From NCBI GenBank assembly GCA_001839685.1, contig MLAK01000621.1:1-59718 (forward strand): a stretch of DNA of 59,718 bases, read 5' to 3'. A program made the position numbers and the translations under genes. The notes below the pieces were generated by a model. The model did not search any database, was not told the origin of the DNA, and worked only from the letters and a program-made list of their open reading frames with translations. Positions 10,701 to 18,867 of the stretch are shown here, in pieces. This DNA is from Tritrichomonas foetus. Taxonomy: Eukaryota > Parabasalia > Tritrichomonadida > Tritrichomonadidae. How positions within the stretch are numbered: the first letter of the stretch is position 1; each line of letters starts with the position of its first letter.

Positions 10701-11458
10701 TAGTTCTTCATCTTCTGACAAAATGTGTTGTTGTTTCCCAAAGTTATGTTGTTACATTGCGTGATATTACACAAATTGTCATGTATAACAATTTGATTAA
10801 AGAAGAAAGAAACAAAAGTGATAAATTATTGGCATCAATTCTGCCGCCAAATTTGGTTACCCGCGTTCAAAATGGCGAAAAGAATATCAGCTTTGCTGTT
10901 CAATCAGCTACAATATTGTTCATGGATATTGTGGAATTTACACCATGGTGTGCAAGTGGAACAGCAGCAGGTGTCATGTCAACCTTAAATCTTATGTATA
11001 GATACTTTGATTCGAATTTATCGAAAGGAAAAACATTAACAAAAATCAAATGTATTGGTGATTGTTACATGGCTGCAGGTGGTATATTCTGTGAAATTAA
11101 TCAACCAGCTGTCCATGCGAAAGAAGCTGTCGAATTTGGTTTATCATCAATCGATTCAATTCGTCAATTAAATGCAGAAAAGAACGAAAACCTAAAAATT
11201 CGTGTTGGAGTAAATACAGGTGGTCCAATTGTTGCCGGTGTTCTTGGAACAGAAAAACCAACATTTGAAATATTGGGACCAGCAATCAATATGGCACAAC
11301 AAATGGAACATAATGGAGTTCCAATGCAAGTTCATGTTTCTCGTCCAGTTTATGAATTAATTTATGGAGGCACTATCAGAATTAAAGAAAGAGGACAAAT
11401 TCAAATAAAAAATGGAAAAGTTGTAACTTATCTTGTTGAAGGAAGAGAAGAAGCATGA
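7790..11458 (+). CDS. receptor-type class III adenylyl/guanylyl cyclase (catalytic half of a split gene)
   Basis: This 1222-residue frame contains four membrane helices at about 283-305, 505-530, 603-630 and 820-848 enclosing two extracellular loops, then a PAS-like segment at about 890-990 and a class III nucleotide cyclase domain at about 1015-1215. The catalytic domain looks intact: metal-binding Asp1046 in FMDIVEFT, Asp1091 in IKCIGDCYM, and the purine-selecting Lys1087. The position that is Asp in adenylyl cyclases is Glu here (FEILG). The substrate Asn is kept in INMAQQME, but the usual Arg of that helix is Gln. It would make cAMP or cGMP in response to an extracellular signal; nucleotide specificity is inferred as adenylyl. 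The first ATG of this frame is unlikely to be the true start, since the preceding codons in frame are also coding and match the paralogues' cytosolic linker. The membrane domain lies in the previous frame. Confidence 0.88.
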   Translation: MDDSTHLESYAVKKSASKVISLLCTGMEFAHPITVDWSLFNKSADIWPDDALLWFVYGKFAAIYPEEMNMIAYIIRNIMSHNLKGFMIKQMIQQAYIIQNQRENSLTAELKRHITNLSKKVSQTKTKMRHVWDLVIQGNVSEMDNAVKISYRSVEDTKNEFNHVLMKYPNNRFVARSYSRFLYEIAGDRKTFNEWKDKINLLKNGMLANDDKARLLGLAAFPNLPKISTSSSKSALSVATNIESEIFTNFDEFNEEENQIQDEQIRLLVDKIDNLSIPSLKCATITTLVLILLLAVCLTIGVYAYTDYFIKDLKPPIDLLYHVNLIRMYAFMMPLWVHHLIMENMPRAVGTTMKVMNIPNVSDIKLDAVGGFETTKQQLQFFMRQCSISVEALGEFHNYYPDDVLLKPIRTILFDPVIEHHYYQNQYSYTPKNMSLSDIVTDNIVLLGAFLNQENSSPTFWFTGMNQPNTLNSFMSAHLLNNNISQVLDLMDIYMEDLTVYTALLLTYVEIGISIAMGIIWIITAIISINWIEKDKIIIYKSLMSLPKNVVSSASESLRILKKSDEESGTTSEVDSEFSKQEDAMLKLFNTATDSSSIKSLDKILFIIIYIIVMGGTIGVGMLLCSLLPNICETINANSAHISNIMGISSYMMGAEISLNDGVISTFGYGPYAPKYTGIGGRNTSLLFNMTEEQLQQLVNSYNFVKFGSEDAYSKPYPQFFETIDQANANFACEDKNAKLTTIRESLDCLSYDSQIIQFSNMVRRYIEPYKIFTSQVVYDPQETMLDEIWRLGIKLYSTTISPMFENVVQTMTSAMKSDANKAIPFIVILIVVCFIAFFVMLFVTSSIRTHLKFALKYVLHCNVTAVTSTAKIMEVLSGEFRPISKDNAMRNKLYYDSVMKELPDNIIVADQNFKVIEFNKAFERMLSSTIQEGDDLRTFFKSDEFIDKDFQLTNNQEKVLQYIKKDGDGIVLHLLTKCVVVSQSYVVTLRDITQIVMYNNLIKEERNKSDKLLASILPPNLVTRVQNGEKNISFAVQSATILFMDIVEFTPWCASGTAAGVMSTLNLMYRYFDSNLSKGKTLTKIKCIGDCYMAAGGIFCEINQPAVHAKEAVEFGLSSIDSIRQLNAEKNENLKIRVGVNTGGPIVAGVLGTEKPTFEILGPAINMAQQMEHNGVPMQVHVSRPVYELIYGGTIRIKERGQIQIKNGKVVTYLVEGREEA

Positions 11459-12033
11459 TTGATCTAACTCCATTGTGCCTGTTATTATGTTAATATTTTG
11501 TATTTTATTTTTTTATAAATGAATTTTCTATTTTCTTGAACATATTTCTTTTTTATACTTTTTTATATAATAAGCTAGCTTTGAGATTATTCTTAAATTT
11601 CTCTTACAAATCAAATTTCATCTTGAAAATAATAGATCCTTCCATAAAATGAAACTAGAGAAGTGATATGTTCCATATGTTACAGTATTTACAACAAATA
11701 TAAAATCAATATCGAGAATTGAGTGATATCAAAATGTTTTTAGGCATAATTTACGGTTATATAGGCCAATTTATTATACCAAGGTGAATAAAGCAAGCTA
11801 AAGACGGAATTTAGAGATCTCAGTAAGAATGTATGAAATCCATTTAAACCTCTGCATTCCAACCAAACTTGAAAAAGATTACTACCAATTCGAAAGGTGA
11901 ATTAGGAATTTCTGGTTTAAATTTAGAGAATCTTTACTATTTTTTTTTGGAGAAGCAAATAAAAGGAATATTCGACATATATGTAACCATATCTTGTTAA
12001 TTCAATGAAAAATACGTTAATTTTAGAAAAAAC
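11459..12033. other. intergenic, no feature recognised
   Basis: This is AT-rich spacer between two genes on the same strand. It starts with a T-rich 3' flank. I see no tRNA, repeat or credible small gene in it. Confidence 0.5.
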
Positions 12034-14724
12034 ATGAGAAAGAAGTCGAAACAGCCAATTCCTGGATTTGCCTTCTGCAATCCAAACCAATGCAACGAAA
12101 AAACTACGTACATGCGCGAGCACGGAACAAAAATCCAAGAACTTTTCTCACGCGATGAAACTGAAGATTGCGACGCATGGCAAAGAGAAGTCCTCGAGGA
12201 ACTCATTTCTGAAAATAATGATGGGTTTTTCGTCACAGATTTGGATCAGCTTCAAAAATTAATAACAAATCTATTTCATCAACTCCAAGCCGGAAAACCT
12301 GATTTCATTCCATATTTGCAACAAATTATCACCTTATCGATGGTTCCTTTCCGAAAAATCAGCAATGGTGATGACAGGCGTTGTTTCCATCATATTGGTG
12401 GATTTTTTGAATCTCTTTGCCCGATTATCAAGTTACCTCATCCAGAACTCCAACTCGAAGCCTCCAAGGCAATACTTTGGTTTGCACAGAATTGCGGACC
12501 ACTTAATACAAATCCAGAATCCACATTTCATAGTTTTTATCCAGCGACTGATCAAATCGCTCTTTATTCATTCATTCCAACACAACTTCATGTTGAATCT
12601 GTGATTATAACCTTTATTCAAACACTCATGGAATTGATTGATGCTATTTCGAATGAAAACTGTAGTAGTGATTTGTTATCATTTTGCTTCAGAGCACTTT
12701 TTGAATTTGTGAAGAGTGGTCAATCAAAATATATAAAACCAGAATTCGTCAATTATGTTCTAAACTTAATAGTTAATTATTCTGAAGTTAAAATTAGCAC
12801 ATCACTTCCAAACAAAGATCCGAAGAATATTTTATGTACAACGAGAGTCTTTGCACATTCTCTTCTCTTTTTGAATTCATTTACGCAAGAATCTCCAGAA
12901 GCCATGAAAATTTGTAGCACTCAAGCATTCTTGCAGACAATGTGGAGTCTTTTTGTTGAATTGTTGTTTTCATCATTCAAGAATGTTCAAAAGCAACTCA
13001 GAAATGAAATTTTAGGAATTATTATTTTAATTCTCAAAACAACAGATGTTTCAAATATTGAAAAGAATTTGATTAATAAGATGTTTGATCTTGTTCAATC
13101 TGTTTCACTCCTCCAACCTGATGTTGCAAGGACAATTGCATATTCCACAAAAACTAGAAATTTAAGATTAACACACGAACCAGTTGATATTGAAATCATT
13201 TTCTTAGCTCAAGATTTAGCTTTAGTTTTACATATGAAGACTCCGTTAAATGTTGCTAAGCAAGATTTCATTTCTCATCAAGTGAAAGTCTTAAATGGAC
13301 CACTAGGTAAATATCTTGAAGAACATAAGCATCAAATAATTATTCATTCTCTTCAACTTCTAAAGTCTTTTATTATGGATGAAGAAATGATTAAATTTTT
13401 CCAGGATATTCAAGGACCAGAAACAATTATGAGTTTAATTGCTAATCCTGCTGAAGATGATGTTCTATTTTATACATTATTGTTAATGCTTCATTTACAT
13501 GTAATTTTCAGGGATGCAAGTGTCGTTGATGCACTTCTTGATCTTCCAAGAAGTAATGAACAAATTCTGTCTTTAATTTTATCTTTACTTGCTGCTTTAA
13601 TGCAAGATTGCCCAGTGACTGTTGATGCATTCATGAATAGAAAAGGTCTTGAAATTCTTAAGAGATGCTTCACATGTAATTCAGCAGAAGTTGTTATTGC
13701 TGCTATTGATTGTACCCGATCAATCGCACCTTATCAATTAACACAAACTGATCAAAGATTGGTTTTCATGCTTCTCGATTGTGCAGACTCTTCACCAACC
13801 TTGTTAAGGTATGCTTATGTTGGTCTCTTTCTTGATCTTTTACAATATCAACCATTTATTGATGCTGCACTTTTATGGAAATCATTAAAGACTAATTCCA
13901 ATATTCAACGAGCTATTGTCAAATGGTGGAGAGAAGAAGAAGAAAGACTTGATATTCGCTATGATAAATGCATTATTATTGATATTGATCATCCATTAGA
14001 TGGACATCCACTTGTAGGTCATTCGCTTCGAAAGATAACAGTTGATAAAGAATGGTTACTTGATAAAAATTCACTTAATCCGCCAAAGAATGCTTACAAA
14101 CTTGACTTTCGAGCAAGGTTGTTCCTTCTTTTAAATAATTTCCCACAATTGAATGAATGTGATTGTAAACCAACAGATCGGATTAAAGAATTAATGATTC
14201 GATCATATGAAGAATTAAAGAAAGGCGCAGTTTGGAGTGAATTAAAAGAACAACTTTCAAAAGAAGAAGTCAAACCATTACATGATGATAAACTAAGGAT
14301 TGCTAATAAACTTGAGAAAATGAGAGAAAGATCACTTCACATTCAAGAACAACAATGTGATATTTGGCAGAAATGTGAAAATGATAGAATTGCACTTGAA
14401 CAAAGAACATATAATCAATTATCTGATGGTCTTAAAACTGCACAATATGTTGCTGAGAATTACAAGCAGATTGTTAATTCACAGCCGATACAAGTTGCTC
14501 GTCCCTATCAAGGAAGGACTGTTAAAGGTGAAGATGTTCTTGTCAGATCAGGAAACCTTCGAAACCAGCAAAAACAAGATGTCGCTAGAAGCCTTGATGA
14601 TGAAACGACAGAAGATACTCTTGAAAAAGAAAAAGAAATGGAAGAAAGTTATATTAACGATTGTTTACAAGATGAGTCCATATCATATTTGGTTCAACTG
14701 ATGAAGAGCACTCAAAATATTTAA
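12034..14724 (+). CDS. ARM-like helical-repeat protein, probably CFAP69-like flagellar protein
   Basis: This 896-residue soluble protein is almost entirely alpha-helical, with leucine-rich helix pairs from about residue 60 to 640 typical of an armadillo-type fold. After the repeats comes a KWWREEEERL motif, a short linker (DIDHPLDGHPLVG), and a charged helical tail at about 740-896 with long coiled-coil propensity. This order, including a W-R-E-E-E motif followed by a D-x-x-x-PL linker, reminds me of CFAP69, a protein of the ciliary and flagellar central apparatus. That would suit a flagellated protist. There is no signal peptide or membrane segment. The match is from memory of the family pattern, so the name is tentative and the ARM-like fold is the firmer part. 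The ATG at 12034 is the first in frame. Confidence 0.5.
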   Translation: MRKKSKQPIPGFAFCNPNQCNEKTTYMREHGTKIQELFSRDETEDCDAWQREVLEELISENNDGFFVTDLDQLQKLITNLFHQLQAGKPDFIPYLQQIITLSMVPFRKISNGDDRRCFHHIGGFFESLCPIIKLPHPELQLEASKAILWFAQNCGPLNTNPESTFHSFYPATDQIALYSFIPTQLHVESVIITFIQTLMELIDAISNENCSSDLLSFCFRALFEFVKSGQSKYIKPEFVNYVLNLIVNYSEVKISTSLPNKDPKNILCTTRVFAHSLLFLNSFTQESPEAMKICSTQAFLQTMWSLFVELLFSSFKNVQKQLRNEILGIIILILKTTDVSNIEKNLINKMFDLVQSVSLLQPDVARTIAYSTKTRNLRLTHEPVDIEIIFLAQDLALVLHMKTPLNVAKQDFISHQVKVLNGPLGKYLEEHKHQIIIHSLQLLKSFIMDEEMIKFFQDIQGPETIMSLIANPAEDDVLFYTLLLMLHLHVIFRDASVVDALLDLPRSNEQILSLILSLLAALMQDCPVTVDAFMNRKGLEILKRCFTCNSAEVVIAAIDCTRSIAPYQLTQTDQRLVFMLLDCADSSPTLLRYAYVGLFLDLLQYQPFIDAALLWKSLKTNSNIQRAIVKWWREEEERLDIRYDKCIIIDIDHPLDGHPLVGHSLRKITVDKEWLLDKNSLNPPKNAYKLDFRARLFLLLNNFPQLNECDCKPTDRIKELMIRSYEELKKGAVWSELKEQLSKEEVKPLHDDKLRIANKLEKMRERSLHIQEQQCDIWQKCENDRIALEQRTYNQLSDGLKTAQYVAENYKQIVNSQPIQVARPYQGRTVKGEDVLVRSGNLRNQQKQDVARSLDDETTEDTLEKEKEMEESYINDCLQDESISYLVQLMKSTQNI

Positions 14725-15003
14725 GATTTTTCTTTTTGTAAATTATGAAGAATATGCATTTTTTTATTTTTTTCCGCAATATTCATCATTTCTTTTTATT
14801 TTTCACATTCTGATTACTTATTTATATTGTTTATCATGCTAACTGAATTTTGTTTATAATCGACCAATTATCTTCAATGATGTACACAGCGTCAATCAGA
14901 TAATAACCGTCACAATAGGTCAAATAATAGTTAAATATTCGAAAAGATATTTCAATATTATTGGCGGTTTTATGTGAAATAAAGGTTAATTTATCAATAA
15001 AAA

Positions 15004-16290
15004 ATGGCATCACGTGAAGAAGTGCTTAAATCTCGTTTTGCAATTGACTATATCAAGCAACCATTACTTGACAGATTTATCAGATATGTCAAAGTTCATA
15101 CAACAAGCAGCGAAGAAGCTCCTGAAGACCAAAAGCCAAGTACCAAAATTCAATTCGATCTTGCAAATATTCTCGTTGAAGAGCTTAAAGCATTAGGAAT
15201 CGAAGATGTCACAATTGACGAACATGCATGCGTCATTGCCAAAGTCCCTGGAAGCCCAGGCCTCGAAAATTTAGAACCGATTTTATTCAATTCACATATG
15301 GACACATCCTGCGCCTGCAGCGGCGAAAATGTCAATCCACAAATTCACGAAAATTACGACGGCGGAAAAATCGAGTTAAAAGATGGAATTATTCTCGATC
15401 CAAAAATTCACACCAATTTAATGACAGCCATTGGCGACACAGTCATTACCAGCGATGGAACTACCCTTTTAGGAGCTGATGACAAAAGTGGCATATCGGA
15501 AATTATGACAATGCTTGATGTCATTTTGAACCATGAAAAAATTCCGCACTGTCCACTTGAAATCATGTTTAGCTGCGATGAGGAAATCGGCAGAGGAACA
15601 CAGTATTTCCCTAAAGAGAAAATCAAGTCCAAAGTTGGTTTTACTGTTGATGGAGACGTTGAAGGATCAATTGAATATGAAAACTTCAATGCTTATACAG
15701 TCATTGTGAATTTCAAAGGTGTTTCTGCACACACGGGTTATGCACGTGGAAAATTAGCAAATGCAGTAACAATGGCGTCTACGTTTGTTTCCATGCTTCC
15801 TCGTACTGAATCGCCTGAAGCAACTGATGGAAGATATGGCTTTTACTGTCCAATATCAATTAAAGGTGAATTGGAATCTGCTCAAGTTGTTTTAATCTTA
15901 AGAGATTTCCAAATGAGTGGAATCGAAAGAAGAATTGAAGCTTGTCGATCCTTCGCTCGTGCAGTTGAAGCAATGTACCCAGGAAGCTCCGTTGAAGTTG
16001 TTTCCAAATTAGGATATCTAAACATGTACGATAAACTTCAGCATCACCCAGAAGTCATTCAAAACCTTTCTCTTGCACTCCAGAATGCGGGAATTGAACC
16101 AAAACCAGTACCGATCCGAGGTGGAACTGATGGAAGCACTCTCACATCAAAATACGACATCATGACACCAAATATTTTCACAGGAAGTGACAATTTCCAC
16201 TCCAGGTATGAATGGTCGGCTCTTGGACAGATGATTGGGTCAGTGAGAGTTTTGATTGAGCTGGTGAAAATTTACTCGGCTCACAAATGA
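15004..16290 (+). CDS. pepT: peptidase T-like M20 family metallopeptidase (tripeptide aminopeptidase)
   Basis: This 428-residue protein is an M20B metallopeptidase close to bacterial peptidase T (about 410 residues), which removes the N-terminal residue of tripeptides in the cytosol using two zinc ions. The metal-site motifs are all present: His98 and the neighbouring catalytic Asp100 in NSHMDTS, the bridging Asp159 in LLGADDKSG, the catalytic base Glu193 and metal ligand Glu194 in CDEEIGRG, Asp216 in VDGD, and a late His at about 399 in GSDNFHSRYEW. The dimerisation domain with the GVSAHTGYARG signature lies between about 220 and 340. No signal peptide is seen. Such enzymes are mainly bacterial, so acquisition by lateral transfer is likely, and the codon use looks richer in G and C than that of neighbouring membrane genes. 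It would supply amino acids from scavenged peptides. Confidence 0.9.
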   Translation: MASREEVLKSRFAIDYIKQPLLDRFIRYVKVHTTSSEEAPEDQKPSTKIQFDLANILVEELKALGIEDVTIDEHACVIAKVPGSPGLENLEPILFNSHMDTSCACSGENVNPQIHENYDGGKIELKDGIILDPKIHTNLMTAIGDTVITSDGTTLLGADDKSGISEIMTMLDVILNHEKIPHCPLEIMFSCDEEIGRGTQYFPKEKIKSKVGFTVDGDVEGSIEYENFNAYTVIVNFKGVSAHTGYARGKLANAVTMASTFVSMLPRTESPEATDGRYGFYCPISIKGELESAQVVLILRDFQMSGIERRIEACRSFARAVEAMYPGSSVEVVSKLGYLNMYDKLQHHPEVIQNLSLALQNAGIEPKPVPIRGGTDGSTLTSKYDIMTPNIFTGSDNFHSRYEWSALGQMIGSVRVLIELVKIYSAHK

Positions 16291-16453
16291 GCTTTTTTTA
16301 AGTGAATAGATAAATAATATTTAATTTCTTTCTTATTTAATATTAATGTGATTTTTATTATTGTTGATATAAAAAAGAAAAATAAAAGTAGGAAAGGAAT
16401 TCGGAGATGTTTGGAATAAGTATAGATATTTATTGAGCTTTAGGTTCGGAAAG

Positions 16454-18475
16454 TTAAGATTTGATATTAAAAATTTGCAAATTTTCACCATTAATTTCAA
16501 TGTGACCTTCTTCTGATGCTATTGCAGCACACTCTTCATCATAGAACTCAACCTGTGCGACTTGGATATATTTAATAGATTTTACTTTTCCATATTTTTG
16601 TTCTAATCCTTCTGTTAACACCTTTTTTGATGTATCATGGAGTGCAACATACACCATGTTATCATTTGGAACAATGGAATTGGTCACTTCCTTCTGTGGT
16701 GTTCTGTCTTTGCTGGAGGGAGTATAAACAAACTGTAGTTTCGATTGTTGTCTATATTGCTTTCCTTTTTTGAATTGGGTTTTCTTTCTATTTTGTTGAG
16801 TTGGTTGTTGTTGTTGTTGAGTTGGTTGTTGTTGTTGTTGTTGAGTTGGTTGTTGTTGTTGTTGTTGAGTTGGTTGTTGTTGTTGTTGTTGAGTTGGTTG
16901 TTGTTGTTGTTGTTGAGTTGGTTGTTGTTGTTGTTGTTGAGTTGGTTGTTGTTGTTGTCTTGAAGGTGAAATTGATATATTTAATTTTTGATCAGAATCA
17001 TTATGTGTTGGTTTTGTGATGATTGGGCATTTAATTCCTTGTGCTTTCTTTTCGCGATCAATATTTCCAAATGTTGGTTCTTTCCCTTTCATGAAAATGA
17101 AATAATCAGGATCGCGTTTATTTAGTTCTTGTTCTTTGCCTGAAAGCTCCTTTTTAGCTTGCTCATAATAATGGCAAATCTCGTTCAAGTTAATCATTGG
17201 AATTTCACTTGGTGTTTTTGTTAATGGCCACAAATAACTAATTGGTGATGGCGGAATCTTGAGTTTGTAAATGCAATATGGAATGTTTTCTCTGTTTGAT
17301 GCTGGATGATTCACTAAAGCTTTTAGTATAGGTTCAGTTGGTTTTCCATATTCGAATGTGAATGCCTCTGCTATCTTGTCTGAATATTTTGGATCTGTTA
17401 AAACTTTCACAACATTCAGAAGTGTTGGGACAGCTGGATATGGATAGTAATAAGTCCATGAAGGAACACCATTTGAATATAATCTCCATGTGAAATTGAA
17501 TGTCTTTAAAACATGTATTGCTGCATCCACAAGATGAGCCTTACCTTCTTCACTAGCAAAGAACGATTCATCAACTGTTTTACGCTTACTATAAATTAAA
17601 ACAAGTTTATTTAAAACTTCAATATCGAAAAAGTTTGTTTTTGGATTAATTAGATATTCATTATCGCCCAATTCTTTATAGCAGTTAAGAAGTTCATCAA
17701 GAGAATAGACAGCTGGTGGTATTTCTTTAAAAGCTGGTATAAAATCATTTCCAAGGAAGAAAGAAAGTGCTACAATGTCATTTAATAAGAATTGATGATT
17801 GCTTTTATTTGGAAACTTTTTATAAAAACCTTCGCGAAGCTTTGAAATATCAACAACATCATGTGTTGTTTTCATAACATAAATTTGTTCATCGATGTAA
17901 GGCAAGCATATGAAAAATAAGTCATTATCATCTGATAAAACATAATGTTTCTTATTTTTGGGCCAGTTTGGTGAAGATTTTTTTTTACGGAAATAGTCAA
18001 AGTATTTATGTTCAGATTCGCCAATAGCGAATCCAGTGCTGAAAAGAACTTTCTGTGTTTGAACCCATTTAAAATTAATGAGGCGTGTGAAAAAAGCATA
18101 CAATTCATTACTAGTACGAATATTTTCACTTTCATCTACATTAATTTGATATTCATCAAAATAATGAAAATCAGGAATAAACTCTCTTGCAAATTTTCGT
18201 CTTCGTTGTTCAGGAAATTTGGCAGCTGGATTTGGCCCATCCATTGAGAAAAATAAAGTGTCTTTAGGATTTATGAATTTAATTGAATCATTTACAAGAT
18301 TTATAAAATTTTTCATAAATGATGCATTTTTCTTCTTGGCGGCCAAATCTTTAGCCCGATAAAAAAATTGCTTTCCGTCTAGAAACAATGTGTCACAATC
18401 GTTAACCTGTGATGCTTTTTGAATACATTCAGGGAAATTTCTGGAAAGCCATTGAAATAAACCTCTTACTCCCAT
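16454..18475 (-). CDS. XRN-type 5'-3' exoribonuclease with polyglutamine linker and C-terminal RRM
   Basis: The protein starts MGVRGLFQWLSRNFP, the classic opening of XRN1/Rat1. The longer frame upstream opens only at TTG, so the ATG at 18475 (673 residues) is the start. Catalytic features of the XRN domain are present: Asp in LFLDGKQFFY, Asp plus the basic patch in MDGPNPAAKFPEQRRRKF, GESEHK, the metal-binding pair in SDDNDLFF, and Asp in LGNDFIP. It should degrade 5'-monophosphorylated RNA. After about residue 510 comes a linker of seven Pro-Thr-polyGln units (plus-strand 16794-16958). The last 70 residues have the pattern of an RRM fold, with NMVYVALHD as RNP2-like and VAQVEFYDE as RNP1-like strands. 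At 673 residues it is much shorter than XRN1 or Rat1, lacking their long C-terminal region. An RRM on an XRN nuclease is unusual in my knowledge. Confidence 0.85.
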   Translation of the reverse strand: MGVRGLFQWLSRNFPECIQKASQVNDCDTLFLDGKQFFYRAKDLAAKKKNASFMKNFINLVNDSIKFINPKDTLFFSMDGPNPAAKFPEQRRRKFAREFIPDFHYFDEYQINVDESENIRTSNELYAFFTRLINFKWVQTQKVLFSTGFAIGESEHKYFDYFRKKKSSPNWPKNKKHYVLSDDNDLFFICLPYIDEQIYVMKTTHDVVDISKLREGFYKKFPNKSNHQFLLNDIVALSFFLGNDFIPAFKEIPPAVYSLDELLNCYKELGDNEYLINPKTNFFDIEVLNKLVLIYSKRKTVDESFFASEEGKAHLVDAAIHVLKTFNFTWRLYSNGVPSWTYYYPYPAVPTLLNVVKVLTDPKYSDKIAEAFTFEYGKPTEPILKALVNHPASNRENIPYCIYKLKIPPSPISYLWPLTKTPSEIPMINLNEICHYYEQAKKELSGKEQELNKRDPDYFIFMKGKEPTFGNIDREKKAQGIKCPIITKPTHNDSDQKLNISISPSRQQQQPTQQQQQQPTQQQQQQPTQQQQQQPTQQQQQQPTQQQQQQPTQQQQQPTQQNRKKTQFKKGKQYRQQSKLQFVYTPSSKDRTPQKEVTNSIVPNDNMVYVALHDTSKKVLTEGLEQKYGKVKSIKYIQVAQVEFYDEECAAIASEEGHIEINGENLQIFNIKS
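16794..16958 (-). repeat. 24-bp tandem repeat encoding Pro-Thr-Gln6 units
   Basis: On the coding strand the unit is CCA-ACT followed by six CAA codons. Five complete 24-bp units, one with five CAA codons and partial units at each end are visible. All repeat Gln codons are CAA, so the tract is nearly pure at the DNA level and liable to slippage. The antisense frames rich in Val or Leu across it are artefacts of the repeat. Confidence 0.95.
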
Positions 18476-18867
18476 TGATGAAAAATGATTGATACAAACG
18501 GTTAACAATTGAATGGTTAAATGACCAAAATTATTGGCAGAAAAGTCGACAAATTATTGGCAGAAAAGTCGAATCATTTCGACTTGGCATCTTCCATAAT
18601 TCGATATAAATTGTCATGTTCAAATCATTTTTTGGAATAAATTTTGTGAATGTGTTCATGTAAAAATTGATTTAATCATTTTATTTGTCAAAACTTTTTC
18701 GGCTCGTTCAATGAATTAAATGATTTTCCATGATGGAAAAATATCTATCAAATATTTTTTAAATCATGAATTTTTTTTAAAAAAAATGGTTGAATACATC
18801 AAATAAGCATGACAATAAAAAGAGAATGAAAATGAAAATCATATAAAAATTTACAAATACATAGTAA
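18476..18867. other. XRN promoter region with a tandem repeat and hairpin
   Basis: This interval lies between the 3' end of the adaptin gene and the start of the XRN gene, both on the minus strand. It holds a 21-bp direct repeat at 18529-18572, a hairpin at 18566-18585, and a TTTTGGTCAT motif (minus-strand sense) about 45-55 bases before the XRN start. The rest is AT-rich with no gene. Confidence 0.5.
18529..18585. repeat. tandem 21-bp repeat followed by a perfect hairpin
   Basis: The 21-base unit AATTATTGGCAGAAAAGTCGA occurs at 18529-18549 and again at 18552-18572. The second copy leads into a perfect stem, AAGTCGAA, loop TCAT, TTCGACTT (18566-18585). It lies 54-110 bases upstream of the XRN start codon, so a regulatory role is possible. 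Confidence 0.7.

Noticed and set aside
16794..16958. CRISPR-like array
   Set aside because: The repeats are contiguous 24-bp coding units without spacers, inside a eukaryotic reading frame.
16745..17019. Plus-strand frames rich in Leu or Val over the XRN gene
   Set aside because: They are antisense readings of the CAA repeat and have no independent support.
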